DNA from: Straminergon stramineum
Taxonomy: Eukaryota; Streptophyta; Bryopsida; Hypnales; Calliergonaceae
Reading direction: 5' to 3'
Assembly (NCBI GenBank): GCA_963920665.1
Contig: OY987265.1
Coordinates: 12,715,001 to 12,779,000 of the forward strand
DNA length: 64,000 nucleotides
Shown: in pieces, positions 35,487 to 49,400 of the stretch
Layout: each line of letters starts with the position of its first letter
How positions within the stretch are numbered: position 1 is the stretch's first letter
The notes under the pieces: generated by a model
The model's database searches: none
What the model saw: only the letters and a program-made list of their open reading frames with translations
Told to the model about the DNA's origin: nothing
Position numbers and translations under genes: made by a program

Positions 35487-38400
35487 TCAGAACCGGCGCA
35501 TGTCCTTGGGCGGCCTGAAGTGGATCGGATGGGTCTCTGGTGTGGCATTTTCGTCTTCTTTCCAAAATTTGATAGTCTTGTCAGCTTCACAAGTAATCAA
35601 CCGAGAGCCCGTCTGATCGTATGAAAGGGCATAAATTCCAGCCTCACTATCCAACGATCCTGCAAGCCAAACACAGCAATGCATACAGTCAAAACGCTTC
35701 TCAAACGACATAATGGTGATTGCAATTAACTGATCAGGTATCCGTCGTTCCCTAAATGCCAAAAGGCAAGTTTCATAAGCAATGGTCACCCTCCATAAAA
35801 ACAGACGTCCTGATCATAGCGCCCACCAACTGAAAGATATGAGAAATTGGCAAAAGTAGAATACCAGGCTGCACGATTGTTTGGGCTTGCTGAAAGTTGT
35901 GCCCACTCTTATAATCCCAAAACCACATGCTCCCATTATCACCTGCACGCCGATTTCATACCAAATGAGAAATCTAATCTCAGGAACACAGATAAATACG
36001 CCACTGAAATACGATAGTAGTCATTTCAACTTAGAAGGGGAAAGGTTCAAGAAGGGTCCTGCGGTACAAACCTGCTGACACCATAACATTGTCTTCATTG
36101 ATGGACATGCAATTAACAATTGTGCGCTGCTGAGATCTGTAAATTCCAACGCAACAACACGACATAAGCATCAGACAAAAATCAGCAGGGCTATGAATAT
36201 GCTACGCGTTTCATTAAGCAACCATAGTAAAGACTTCCAATAATCACAAGAAACACCAACAACTAATTATGTGAATAAATTAGTTACCCAGAACATCGGC
36301 GGATGTAAATACGAAAAGACCAACAAGAGAAGACCATTGTAAAGAATTAGTCCACTCCGAATAAATGAAAGCAAACAATACGAAAACTGGCTAAGTTGCA
36401 TAGAGAATGCTTACAGCATGTTATGCAAAAAGTCTCCTTTCGGTAGTCGGAATTTCTTAATATTATCTGCTGATGCTGAGGTAAAAGTATGTCTGTTCAA
36501 GCCAAGGATACACGAAATTATAGCACAGGACAAGGCATGTATAAACTATTGCGAAAAAAAGAAGATGAGTACAACTCAAAGTCAAATTACAATGCATAAA
36601 ATATTAGACAAAAGGGGGAACACCAGTTACTTCTACAATGCGACAAGTCAAACATTACATAATATCTGGTTCTATTCAGATATATCCTCATCAAGAAAAG
36701 AGAGCTGAAACTCACTCAAAGGGATGCATCGCCAATGCTCTCACAGACTTCTTGTGAAATGTCAACGTGGACATAGTTTTACCTGAGAAGTGAGCATAGA
36801 TGACATGGAACACCATAAGGAAAATAAACGCAACAATCTAACTTCTAACTTTCAACCTTTCCCAAGTGAGAATTTAAGATTACAAAAAGCACTTCAGAAA
36901 TGCAAATTCAATTCCAAAGCACCTAGATACGAGGGATTAATTACAAACCAGCTGCAAGATCCCAAAGCTTGATTGTGGTGTCGTGCGATCCTGTTACAAC
37001 TTGAGGGTCCTGAGATTTCGTGTCCATGAAAAAGTGCAAGACATCAGTAATCTGGTGTACGTGTTTTGGTACTTTGCAAACAAGAAACATCATAGCTATG
37101 AGGTGCAAACTCACTCCTCTCCACAGATATGATTAAATTAACCTTAAATGTATTACCAGAAAAATAATCACACCAATGAACCAAAAGCAGTGAGGCATAG
37201 AAGCTTTCACACAAGAACTACGAGACCCAAAGAACTTCAATCAACTAAACTGAAGAAACTTCATGAAATAACGTAATCCACGCAAGAGCAAAGAAGGCAG
37301 TATTGAATCTTACAGTAGCCTGCGTAATCACAGAGCAGACCGTATTCTCGTGTCCAGATAACGCAAACACCTGTGCCTTAGTTCTCATGTCCCATACCTG
37401 CAAAGAGAAATATTATTAGAAAACTCAAAACTCAAATGCTCACGAATAGTTAAGTTCCAATGAAACATCAGGACCAGAGGAGAACAAAAACACCATACCC
37501 GACACACTGAGTCTCGTCCGCCAGTCATGAGAATATCAAGTGTTGGATGAAGCGCTAAGCAGTAAACTCCACTCAGATGTCCATGATATGACCGGATAAC
37601 CTGCACAATGTTAGTCATGTCTTCAGCAAATCACATGTATGCTTTGTAACAAAGACAGTCCCAACCCAGCATGCACACAATGCATCAATGCTTCGTAAGA
37701 GTCAGAACACACCTTGTTATACTCAAGATCCCAGCATTTGACCTGCTTGTCGTCACCAGCTGAGAACATATAAGGATGCCGAGCGCTCACTGCAAGACCT
37801 GTACAACACCATTCATTCACCCACTATCAAGATGTGACTCGGAAGATAGAAAAGTGAAGTATATAGTTCCCTCATTACATAAAACACGGGTGAGATATAC
37901 CAACTGAATATACATACCTCGAACTTGCTCAATATGACCAGTTAAAGTCAGCTTCAGCTGCCCAGTTCCGCTATCCCAAATCTGTACACCAAAGTCGCAG
38001 CGAATTAAAAAAACAGCATCAACAACCTAAATGAGCAACATCGCAAGTTCGAAACCCCTTAGAGGAGGAAAGAATCACCCTGAACTTACTCAGATAAGGG
38101 TTGCTCTTGGCTGAAAACAAAATAGAACACTAGGTGGAACCGAGGTGACTACACATTTATTTCAATTACTTCGAAGCGGAAAAATACGCAAATTTCAAAC
38201 GAATTGCTGCATTAAGACACGAGGCGAGGCGAGATAAACTATGAGAATTCAAAGCATTCTGGGGAGAGCAAGTATAACGTGCTTTATAATTTAAAATTAC
38301 AATAATTTATAATATTAATGAACAGTATTAACTTACATTGCAAGAGTAAATTTATATTTAATGTAATATAATAATTGCTCGTGCTTACTTTACCTAAAAA

Positions 38401-41196
38401 ACGAAACTTCACTGATATGAGCTATTAGTGTGGGTACAAAATTAGAGGCAACTTAAAAAAAAGCGTCACTACGAAATTTTATGTGTCTGCAAATTGGTAC
38501 AATACACTAATATTTCAACCTGCACTAATCTACAACTAAATTAAAACAGTGTACCTTTGGTAAATTAGTGTCACACGCACAAGCACAAATCAGTGTAATT
38601 TGAGGTAAACCGCACACTTCAAAATTTTGCAGGATTGAAACAAACAGTGGAGTGCAGAAGCCAGATGGATATACGAAGTGGAGCTTGACGCATGTTGGAA
38701 AAGAAGGAATCCTATTAAGGCATGCAAGCCAACTAAAGATGGGCATGCACAAAAAAGGACAAGAAAAATTAACACTCGCCTTAATAGTTCTATCCGCTGA
38801 GCCTGTACAAAACCATTCGTTTCCAGGATCGAACGCTATTGATCGGACCCACCCTAAATGCCCGCTGATGACCTGCGAGAGACACAAAACGATTAAGCCA
38901 CAGAAGAATCTCCAATGGGAGTCTATCCATCGCTGCATGTGACATCCAGACTCATTGGAATCACCCGACACTAATTAAAAAAGCGTAGCCTATCTCATCA
39001 ACGTGAAACCTATCGTTATGTCTTTTTCGACCACAGAGTGATCATCCACAAACAGGAAACGAGCAGAGTCCAGCGCTTACCCTGTAGTTCACCCAAGGTG
39101 GATGCCAGACGGGTTTCGGCCATTTGCTAGGAAGCCTCTTCATAACTGCAGCACTTGGTTGATACCTGCTAACATGAATTTCATAACTTAATTTAATAGA
39201 TTATATTTGATAACTTCAACAGATGTTCAATTTAGCTGCAGATCACCCTCATGCCCTGAATTCTCATTCTCATCCATGATCAAATGCATATACGTTGTAG
39301 AAGTCTGAGTGTAGCAAAAAACATACCGATCAGTTGTTATAATAGTAGTAGAAGTGCGATCCACTGTAGGAGCAGCAGCACCAACGATTGGTGCTGCTGC
39401 TGCAGGTTGCGCTCGTGCAGGTACCAACGCAAGTTGCTTGCCTCCTGTCTTTACAGATGCTGATCCTGAAAATAATTGTAGAATTAATTGGCATTGAAAG
39501 CAAGCATGTAGAAAACTCTCAGTAAAAATTTAGAGACAATACTTCAAGAACTCGTTTTTCACTTCATTCATTGTATTCGTTCTGTGTCGAAAAAGTAGCA
39601 GCATCTCCGACCACGAAATTAGAACTCATTGGCATAATTCCGCATCATCCATAATAAGTACGACGCACACATTACACACTATTTTCAGTCTACACAAACA
39701 GGAATCGCATTTGCGTCCGAAGTGAGCGTAGGTAGGTGAGAGAAGGGAGCTCCACAGTTTACTCCTGGGGTATACAGCAGAGATACTTCAGAATAAAATA
39801 TGAAAACCTCAAATCATCAACAATACCTGTGCTTGTAGTAGGCTGCTCCGGAGCAGGGACACGCAAGCTCTGGAGGCCATTGTCTCCTGGTTTAGCACCA
39901 GCAGACTCCCTCGGGTTTGCAACTGGCATGTCCTTGACAACACTATACTCGTCATTCACCTGGGTCATTTGTTCCTCGAGTATCAAAACACAAGAGCAAG
40001 GACCATAAAAGCTCAAATTGGGGCAGCAAATGACTGAAAAAATCTCTAAACACAAGGTTCAAGTGCATATTAATTAGTTCTGGAGTTCAGTCACTCGGAA
40101 GGCATTTTAATCTACCATCACAACCCTAAACCGCAGAGACATACAGTTCACATAACCAGACTTTTTTTTTATCAATGTGGATCAACCCCAAGGATTCTTA
40201 CTGACAATTTGAAACTCTTTCACAGTACAATATAGCCCGCGAAGAAGACGATAGAGGGAAAATAGATGAAATCGCGTACCTTACAGATGACGCGAATTTT
40301 GTTACTGCGTCCAATCAAACCACCAATGCACACAACAGAAGAGGGAAAACGTGTAAGCACTTAGCTTCGTGTAAGAGTTAGAGACAGTAAGGTAGTGACC
40401 CAAACTTGACAGGGACCCTAATCGCCACCTGATCAGATGTTCAGCAAGTGTGAATCCCCTTCATCAAAATGCACATATTGTTGAAGAAGCAAGTTTTAAG
40501 TCATCTACCAGACAAATGTACACACTTCATAACGTTTGCATCCGTATTCCAAATGACACATTCTTTGGAGCGATGGAATGCTCTTTCATTCACCAACAAC
40601 AGGAACCTATGAAATATATACCTATTGTCAAAGAAGTGATTCTAAGTCATATACCAATAAAATTTAGAACCTTCATAACTCTTGCATATGGTATCCCGAT
40701 GCCGCGTTTTTGGTGCATTGCAATTCACTTTTCATTCACTAACAAAAAGAACATTCCTCTATTGTCGAAGAAGCGATATAAGATTTTACGATTCTAGGTC
40801 ACCTACCACTAAAAACTTTGAACTTCATAACTGTTGCATACAGTATCCAAATGGCGCGTTCTTTGTTGCGTTGCAATCCCCTTTCGTTTTCCAACAAGAG
40901 AAATTAAAAGTTTGACCAGTGCCATAAAATCGAGAGTGGCGCTAACCACTCAAAAGGCCACCACGACACGCCGGATCCATGAAATGCCTGGAAAACAGTC
41001 AATCTCCGATGAATTTATTTACTAAGGATTAGAAAAAGGAAGATGAGCACCTTTCGGACAGCGTAGAAAAGCGTTCGCCATGGGTGGGCGCAAAGATGTC
41101 CAAAGCGCGTTTCAAGGACTTGAGCGAGAGCTTCTTGAGCGACTGCGGCTCCACGGGCTCCAGCACCTCGGTGCCGCCTCCCCCAGGGGCCGGCAT
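35487..41196 (-). CDS. PRL1: PRL1-type WD40 protein, spliceosomal NineTeen complex subunit
   Basis: Sixteen minus-strand exons: 41196-41051, 40304-40280, 39959-39827, 39465-39327, 39165-39081, 38872-38780, 37981-37918, 37798-37713, 37600-37499, 37397-37314, 37009-36949, 36782-36716, 36492-36415, 36136-36072, 35942-35865 and 35659-35487. They give 492 aa, against 486 for Arabidopsis PRL1. PRL1 is a nuclear WD40 protein of the Prp19 complex and a CUL4-DDB1 substrate receptor in stress and sugar signalling. The N-terminus MPAPGGGG...[15 protein letters not shown] matches the family. WD40 repeats run from about 175 to 475, with [55 protein letters not shown] and SASADN clearly visible, and the C-terminal TPETHPI...[10 protein letters not shown] is conserved. 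Exon 2 is a 25-bp microexon. The intron after exon 6 begins GC (AAG|GCGAGT) instead of GT. Confidence 0.97.
40500..40890 (+). repeat. three degenerate ~150-bp tandem copies in PRL1 intron 1
   Basis: Near 40521, 40671 and 40819 the same block recurs: CTTCATAAC, then TTGCAT, then GTAT(T)CC(A/G)A(A/T)G and a TTGG/TTGTTGC(G/A)(T)TG stretch. Spacing is about 150 bp. It lies between PRL1 exons 1 and 2. The CATAAC-TTTGC core recalls a word inside the TTAA elements (GCATAACTTTTGCTCCCAGG), but the match is short. Confidence 0.6.
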
Positions 41197-41382
41197 CGAG
41201 GACACAAGACGAGTCGAGCCCAGCGATGGCGGATTGCGAAACCCTAACGAAGCAAAAACTCTCCAAACAAGAAAACGACCACCATTACCAAACACTCTGC
41301 TAAAACCCTTGAAGCTCGAAGTCGCTTGTTTGGCTGACGCAAGGATGATTCTTCTGGCTTGGGAATGGATGAAATATGGCAT

Positions 41383-43417
41383 GCGTTGACTTGGTAGTAC
41401 CTAATATCATCACTAATTACAGTTACTATTGATAAATATAAAACATTATCTTGATAAACATAAAACATAAAATATTATCTGTCGACCCAAGAGGAGAAGG
41501 CTTTGTATCTAACAATAGAAGCTACTATCCATGAAGAAGTTTGAGTAGCTATCTTACTCAAAAAGCAAGTCACTATTGTAAATAAAGAGCCTCTTGCAAT
41601 GCAACTACTTGTTTTTTAAGGATCTTATTGGAAGTTGAGAGAAGATTTCAACATATTTTTGTCTTTAGCATGCATTCTTGGGATCCCCTATGAGTAAGTC
41701 GTGAACTTCAAAGTATTTTCTTCTAGTAAATCAAAACTATTAGGGTCTCCTAGACTCATGTTTTGATTGTCTACATCTTTTGTAATAAAATATCTAGTTT
41801 TTAAAATCACATTATATGTAGTGTTGATCATGGGTGCATATACCTTATTATCCTTGGTGGTCTAAATCATCATATTTGGTTGAGTATTTAAATTTTTTCT
41901 TGAAAATAAAGTTTGATAAAACTCTAGCATCTACTATAAAAATAATGTTTTTTTTGTAAAACCTACCTATTAGATATAGTAGAAATGGAAAAAGGAAAAA
42001 ACAACCCTTCCCCATGGGATTTAACTCAAAATAATACCAAGCCCCCATAAATGTTAAAACATGAAACAAACATACTTAACTTTTGTGAGAAATTGAATTT
42101 TCACCTACTTGATGAATGGAAATGAGAAGTTGGGATCTTTCATGTGAAAAAAGTTTCTACAATGTAATTTGTTAGTAGTGGGAGACAAGAGACACCAATG
42201 ATTTTTCTAAGATACTCTCCCATATACATGGAAAGAATATTTTTGTGCATAAAGTCCAAAAAACCTTATTACCACTCTTGCATAATGTTGTAATGCCATT
42301 AGACTCATTAACCTTGTAAAGACATTGCAAACCTAAAAGGTCTAATGGATAACCTTCATTATTAGGTATAGAAACAAAAAATGCACCTATTGGTCCAATA
42401 ATCAAAGTATTTTGGTAACTACCTTGGTCATAGGGGGCTACGTCCTTCCAAGGTTCATGCATTTTAATCCAAAAATTAATTAACGGCATTTCAAAATTAA
42501 GAGACATACATTGAAGGAGGTTCCTCTAAAGACATGAAGTGCATCTATCAAGGACATTGAGATGGATGGAGTAGCTATTCAAAATGAATAGTTCAATTGA
42601 AACACTTGCATCTCCACAAATTCTTGTAGATACCATTTTTACATCTACTATGTCACAAGGTAAGAGATCCTATTTGTGCCCTATGACTATTTGTGCCACT
42701 TTTTGGCCACTATGTGTCAACAAAGTACATTAGAAAGATTGAAATAGGATCTATTGATACACAATGGCACAAATAGGGTCTCTCTTACCTTACCATAATC
42801 AGGATAGTTCAGTGTATAATACTTACTAATCATCATTCGGTTGAAATAATTATAAAGAAGTAGAATACCTGATGGAAATATTTGGATTATCAAGGTTATA
42901 TTAGGGAGTACCGGGAATATGAGCACCAGGTCACTACTTGGAAAAACTATCATGTAAGATGATATCAAAGTAAGATGATGTTTTGAAATCCTGTGAACGA
43001 AATCCTGTAATTTTTCTGACCGCAGGGAGTGCAATTTTGTATGCAAACCATATTCAGAAGCATGTTTAAGAAGACTATCAGAGAGTGGATGGGGTCATGT
43101 TGCAACTCAAGAACCTGTATTTACCACTGCATGAAAGAACCTTCTACATCAGAGGCACAAGAGTATGCTGTAATCTGCACATATGCAGCCTCATTTTGAT
43201 TCCACAGTTATCAGGTGAGATTGAGGGCAAGGCGTAAAAAAATGTTCCTCCAATAACTTCTATGTCGGCAGATTTTGCTACAAGGACAGCAAGTATCTCA
43301 TGGTGTCACTCATACTCACACATCCAGGAAATGATTATTGAACGATGGTGTTCATTAGAATTACTAGGGGTGTGATAGACAAAGACATCCTAACAAAATG
43401 GTTGAAAAAGAGTATTA
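41383..43417. other. spacer between PRL1 and PNPase genes
   Basis: It holds the promoter side of PRL1 (low coordinates) and the 3' flank of PNPase (high coordinates), both on the minus strand. No exon was recognised. An imperfect foldback at 42657-42792 has arms reading about AAGGTAAGAGA(GA)CCTATTTGTGCC on the two strands. Other open frames are short and AT-rich. Confidence 0.55.
42657..42792. repeat. imperfect foldback, ~25-bp arms
   Basis: The left arm AAGGTAAGAGATCC-TATTTGTGCC is repeated in inverted form at 42768-42792, where the other strand reads AAGGTAAGAGAGACCC-TATTTGTGCC. The intervening 85 bp is unique. No clear target duplication was seen, so it could be a decayed MITE or a chance inverted duplication. 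Confidence 0.5.
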
Positions 43418-46400
43418 CTAAGCATTTTCCTTGCTGACACCCGCAAGCTCTGGTGCACTCTTACTACCAGGCACACTTTGGTCCACGGAGCAGGCACGAT
43501 GACTCAGTCGCAGCTGACCCCTTGCATTGATCTGTAAAATCACTTAGTCATTAGTGTGAATTCGGCTATAAGATTTGAGAGTCCAAATATTTGGTAAATG
43601 ACTGCTTCATCTTATTGAGCATCAAAGAAAAAGTCTCAACGAAGGAGGAAACGTGACGTACCTCAATTAGCTTGACATCTAAGAAGTCTCCCTCGTTCAC
43701 AAACTGGACACAAGAAACAACAGATCAGAATGCAGTGGTTGATTACTGATTCACGCTTCATCGCATGTTGTTATTGCAAGCAAATAAACAACCATAGCAG
43801 CCTCCTCTTTAACCCATATTTGGAATCGTGACATGAAAATTCTGAAGTGTTCAACTAATTAACCCCTACGTGCTTAAATGGCCCAAAGTGGCTGTAGCCC
43901 TGTGCGTAGTGTAGCCCTGTGCCGTTGGCCCAAAGTAAAAGATAATTTAACTCAATTTTTAATTCGAAAATAACTCAGAAATCCAGAACTTTCACACCGT
44001 ATGTTCAAACGCCACGAAAGAAAGCCCCTGCACCCCTCCTCACAAAGAGCTTTCTAATGGTACCATGAATACGACTTGGGGACACAAGGTTCAGGAGATC
44101 TCACAGTATAACAAACACAACAAAACATGGTACCTAAATATAATAAAAAAACTCAAGATAATTAATGTATTATAATTAATAAATTAGATATTAATGTATT
44201 AATATATGGATGTATAGAAAGGAGTTGAATGTAAATTCAGGAAATTTCAAGGAAGGCAGCAATGCATACCAATAGAAAGATATCTTACGCTATTTTTGAC
44301 CGATAGAAATATGTTTGGATAATTACTAAACTCGACATTTAGCTTCCACAGTGAAATTGATATTATAAGTTTCAAAATGTTATGCAACTGTGCCAGGAGG
44401 ACCTTACATCTTCAACTCTTGCCAGTTTCTTGCTACTAGTCAATTCGCTAATATGACATAAGCCCTGCGTTCACAACCCACAAATTAGATCGTAGAGGCA
44501 TAATTGCAGAGGCCAGGTCTTGATTTAGATTCCTATATCTGGCAGTCTGATAGACTAGTCACAACGTACCAAAATTGAAAACTACGGAAGAACTTACACA
44601 AAAAATGCATCTTAAATGATAACACAGAACACATTAGCATGAAGCGCACAGTTAAAAATAAGGTTGACATAAGCACTGACCTCTTTCCCTGGAGCTATTT
44701 CTACAAAACATCCAAAAGTGGTCACTGTCTTCACCTTACAATTCCTGCACAAGCATTTCCACGACAGTAAGAGGAAATCAATGACTCAGAAGCCCAGGAA
44801 ACGACCCTCGTCAGATATCCGGCCTACAGGCATCTATTTCATATCATTGGTCAACTAATCAATTGAAAAACCTTGAATCAAAGAATGTGCGCAAACTGCA
44901 TTTTCAGAGACTAAACCATAAGTGAATCAACAATACGGAATCTCCCGAAATTGTTAAGTTCGAAAGATCTCTAGATGTCACATACCTATACACAGTCCCC
45001 ACTGTGGGAACCATTGTCAAACCTAAAATCTTGGACCTAGCAGCTTCTATTCCTTGGACAGATCGCCCTACAATCCTAACCTGCAATCGCCAAAACAAAG
45101 GTCAATACTGAAGTAAACCGCAATTGAAAAATTAATTTGACGGCTGTTCCTTGTAACACTGAAAACCGAAACTGGCATATTCATACAGTGGAAACGAACC
45201 CTTCCAAGTTGGCATTGATATGCTTCAAACACAATCTTGATGAGCACGAATCCCACGAGAAAAAGAAGAAGACTTACAGAACCATCATCACTAACATCCA
45301 CTGACTCAACTCCAGAGGACTCTATAATGCCCCTGATTGTCTTTCCTCCAGGTCCAACAATGATACTTATCTTGTCAGTATCAACCTGTCCACCGATTTT
45401 TTTGGTTAGGAACCGATGATTAGACACAAAAACTGGCATGCTTGCATGACATGGAGTGCTGCAACATTGGAGTAGTGGACGGATCTAATTGAAGTAACAA
45501 TCTGAGCGAACTTGTGAGTCTACAACAATTATCTCAGAGTAGTCAAGAAATATCAAAATAAGACAACAAATAATTATCGCATTCCTTATGCATCAAAAAC
45601 AATCAACTTAAAACAGAATACCTTTAGCATTGTAATTCGTGGTGCATGTGTTGACACCTGCAGAGCTGGAGGAGGTGAGCTTTTAGACATTTCACCTGTA
45701 AAACAGATATATTCCCCAGAACAACGTGAGAGCCAAGGTCAATCGATAAATTCATCCCACACGAACAGAGCTGTTAAAATTCTCAGGCAAGAGGAAGCCA
45801 AAAAAACTCTTTGTTTGATTAAGTTAAGGAACTGAAAAATGTGAACTTTGAAATACTTCTGATTCAAGGCACCAAAGTCATCCTCTAGAATTTGAGACCT
45901 TTAAAGACATTTTGGGAGCTTACAGAATTTCGCTGTAACCTTTAAAACTTGATTTCCATGGTAAAATAAAACTTCGAAAATTTCAATCCAATACAGTTGA
46001 TAATGAGTACATAAAAAAGGCAATAAAGTTCCAGAAGTAAAATGCTTGAAAGAGGCAATACCAAGAATATGAATGCGGCCAGCTTTAGCTTGTTCCAATG
46101 CCATTCTCATTACAGGAACTGTAATGCCCTCTACCTATCCAATTTCCCAGCCACTACAAGTCAGAGTCTGCATATGAGCGAGGAAACTATTCACTGTTGG
46201 TCTGAAATAGATAGCAGATTTTGACCGTTTCACGCACCTTAATATCCATTTGAAAAGCCGTGATTCCAGTCTCATTCCCAGCAACCTGTCAATATCAATT
46301 AACATATGAATAGCAAAATAAAAAATAGGGCAATGGTTCATTTGTGATGATGTATTCGCAGATAAGCATAGCAAGAATAATGTTGTTTCCAAAGTCGACG

Positions 46401-49400
46401 CAATACTGGGGTTCTATTGGCAATTACAGGCAGTGCAGTACCAAAAGTAGACACGACTATGGGATAGAATTGAAATAGAAATGTTCACCTTGAAGTCCAT
46501 ATCACCTAAGGCATCTTCTGATCCTAGAATGTCACTCAATATGAGCGGCTCTCCATCCCCTCCACAATCTCTCGTGTTCAGAATCAGACCCATGGCAATT
46601 CCAGCCACAGACGTTTTAAGTGGAACACCCGCGTCCAGCATAGCCAGGCAACCTCCACAGACTGAAGCCATACTACAAGGACGATGAGAATAACGCGCGG
46701 TAAGGTCACAAAAGAGTCTCCACTTTTCACTAACAATAGGATTGCAACACAATCTGTGCTTCCTAAAATAACAACAATGCAAGACAGATGTCTATTACCT
46801 GGATGAGCCGTTGCTTTCGGTAATAGAACTCTCTACCCGGATGGTGTACGGGAAACCCTCTTCGTTTGGGATGACCGGTTCCAAAGCCCGCTCTGCAAGT
46901 GTTCCATGTCCTATTTCCCGCCTACTGGGAGCACCAAGCCTTCCCACTTCTCCTACAGAAGCTGGAGGAAATGAATACTGGAAACCACGCAGTGAGAGTG
47001 CGAACATGTAAAAAGGTATACGAAATGACAGATAACGAATCAAGGGCACTAATGCCAACTACTCCCCGGCTAATAGATTATAGATAAAACCAACTGCGAT
47101 TTATGATCTAGCTTAAATCAGACCTAACAGAGCACGACCTTAAGAAAAACATGAACAAAGCCCAGAAATAAGTAACGCACTTGTAAATAAAAGCGTTTAA
47201 GATCTTCTGTACTAGTGAGATTATCAACACGTTGCCCCATATTGTCGCCACCCAACGTTGCCACTACCAATGCCTGCATAGACCATGAAACGAAGTTTCA
47301 GTGCTGGAAGCTACGAGAGGGTGTCTCGCAAGTGAATGTTCAATAAAACTATCAACAGCAGGAGCCGGCACATGTAAAATGAAAGCATAAAAGTGGGTGC
47401 AACAGGGAGCTTCCGGAACCTGTGTTTCCCCTCGAGTAAAAAGAGCACTGCCATGAGTTCGTGGAAGAAGACTACATATGCTTTGAATCGGTCGAACATC
47501 AGTGACCTTCCGACCGTCACTTCTTACTCCCGTCTGCATTAAATTCCGCAAGTTCAAAGATAAACTGAAACATATACGCAATCCCAGTCCTTGACACACA
47601 ATAATCACTTGATCGTCGTCACAATACACACTACTAGTAACAGATGATACAAAACTTAACAAAATTAAAAAGGGCATAAATCATACTCCCTCTGTTTGGA
47701 AATAGTGTATCCATTCTCAATGCAATCAACGCTGAGAATGGATACACTATTTCCAAACGGAGCTAGTATATGGTTATTATAACTGTTGTTACACCGCCAA
47801 AAAACCGTCACTTCACATATTTTCACAGCTAAAAATTCTTGGTAAGTAGGTTGACAGACCTTAACAATCAGTCTTCGAAGAAATTGAGAACAGACGTCCT
47901 TGAAAACTCTCTTCACATCAATAGGGTCAAATAGCTTCACAATCAAAAAATATAGAGGTCAGTGCAACCATAGATTGCTACAGACGCAAGCTACTTGCAA
48001 ACCATTTCAGTAAAAAATTGAGTTGCACGTCGTCACTCCAATTCAAACATGAAGGCCCGTCTTCATCCTGCAAGTTGCACTACGAAACAGCTAAAATATA
48101 ATTCTCGAACAAAGTAAAGTCAAATCCAGACATACCTCCACCACGGGTTTCCTAGGCGCAGCTGTCACATGCACTTCACTCTCGTCAACCAAGCCATCTT
48201 CCAACAAATCCTCCTCATCCTCCCACGTGCCAGGCGCTACCTCTTCAGGAACCTTGGCTTGTGCTGCTGCTGATAGCGCAGCTTGTTCCCTGCGGACCCC
48301 TTCCACCGTCAAAGCCGACAACACCGTTTCTTCGATTTCCTTGATTGCAGCACCTCGCTTCTGTTTGATACCGATTTGCAAGGCGTTCTCTAATTCTGTT
48401 CCAACAAGCCTCTGTTGAATATAAACCCACATAAGGCAAAGATTTGGCCTCAATCAGAAAGTGAAACAGAAATTGCAGACAAGAGAGTTAATTAAGCAAT
48501 ACTTAGAAAGATTGACCGGATCGATATAGCAACATTTGAGTCATACCTCTGCATCTTACAAAAAGGCAATATCTGAAGCATGAACATTCTGGAGGGTAAC
48601 AGTACTGATAATAGGACATACCTCTATATAATCACTGATTATGGCCGGAGGCAGTTGGATTGCATCTATGTTTTTCTCTTTACCAACCATATTCGCTAGT
48701 TTTTGTAATCCTCCACAAATCGTCTTTATGGCACCCTGAAGCCGAGAATCCCATTAACAACCCAATCAGTTTCTTCACTCATATCGACAACTTCACCCCA
48801 TGGACTCACATCTCCGCCGATGATGGCAACAGTCAAAACTACATTAGGGGGAAACCAAAGAGGGAGAAAGTATTACATGGCCAACTTCAACAGCGCATAC
48901 TAACTCTTCTTCTGTCAAAAAGTCACAGTAGCCCTGCAGACAATCCAAAGTACCATATATAAGAAGTTCGCCTCCCATAACACAAAAAACCAGGCAGCCC
49001 GCACTCTATTACTTAAGAAAGCAGAAACCTCGAACTGATACCCTAACCACACACATTTTCAATCAAGCAGTGTTCACAGAGAGCATGATTCAATGCAAAT
49101 TCGATGCAATTAAAATATTCTACTAAACTTAAGGTTACCGAAACTTGCCTCGATCATAAGCACTGCATCAGCCGTTCCAGCTACTACAAGGTCCAGCGTT
49201 GAACTCTCCATCTCGACAATCGTCGGGTTCACTATAAACTGACCATTCAGAAATCCGACACGCACACCAGCCACTGGCTTTGACATAGGGATATCAGAGA
49301 TCGCCCTGATAAAGAGCTCAAGCATATGCTTAGGTCAGAAATCTCCAATGTAATACAAATTAAACTTTAACAGTATTAATAAATTGTAAGCATCAATCCA

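Noticed and set aside
43855..43950. TTAACCCCTACGTGCTTAAATGG motif in a PNPase intron resembling a TTAA-element left end
   Set aside because: No matching inverted right end or TTAA flank was found nearby; a short internal direct repeat (GTAGCCCTGTGC) explains part of the signal.
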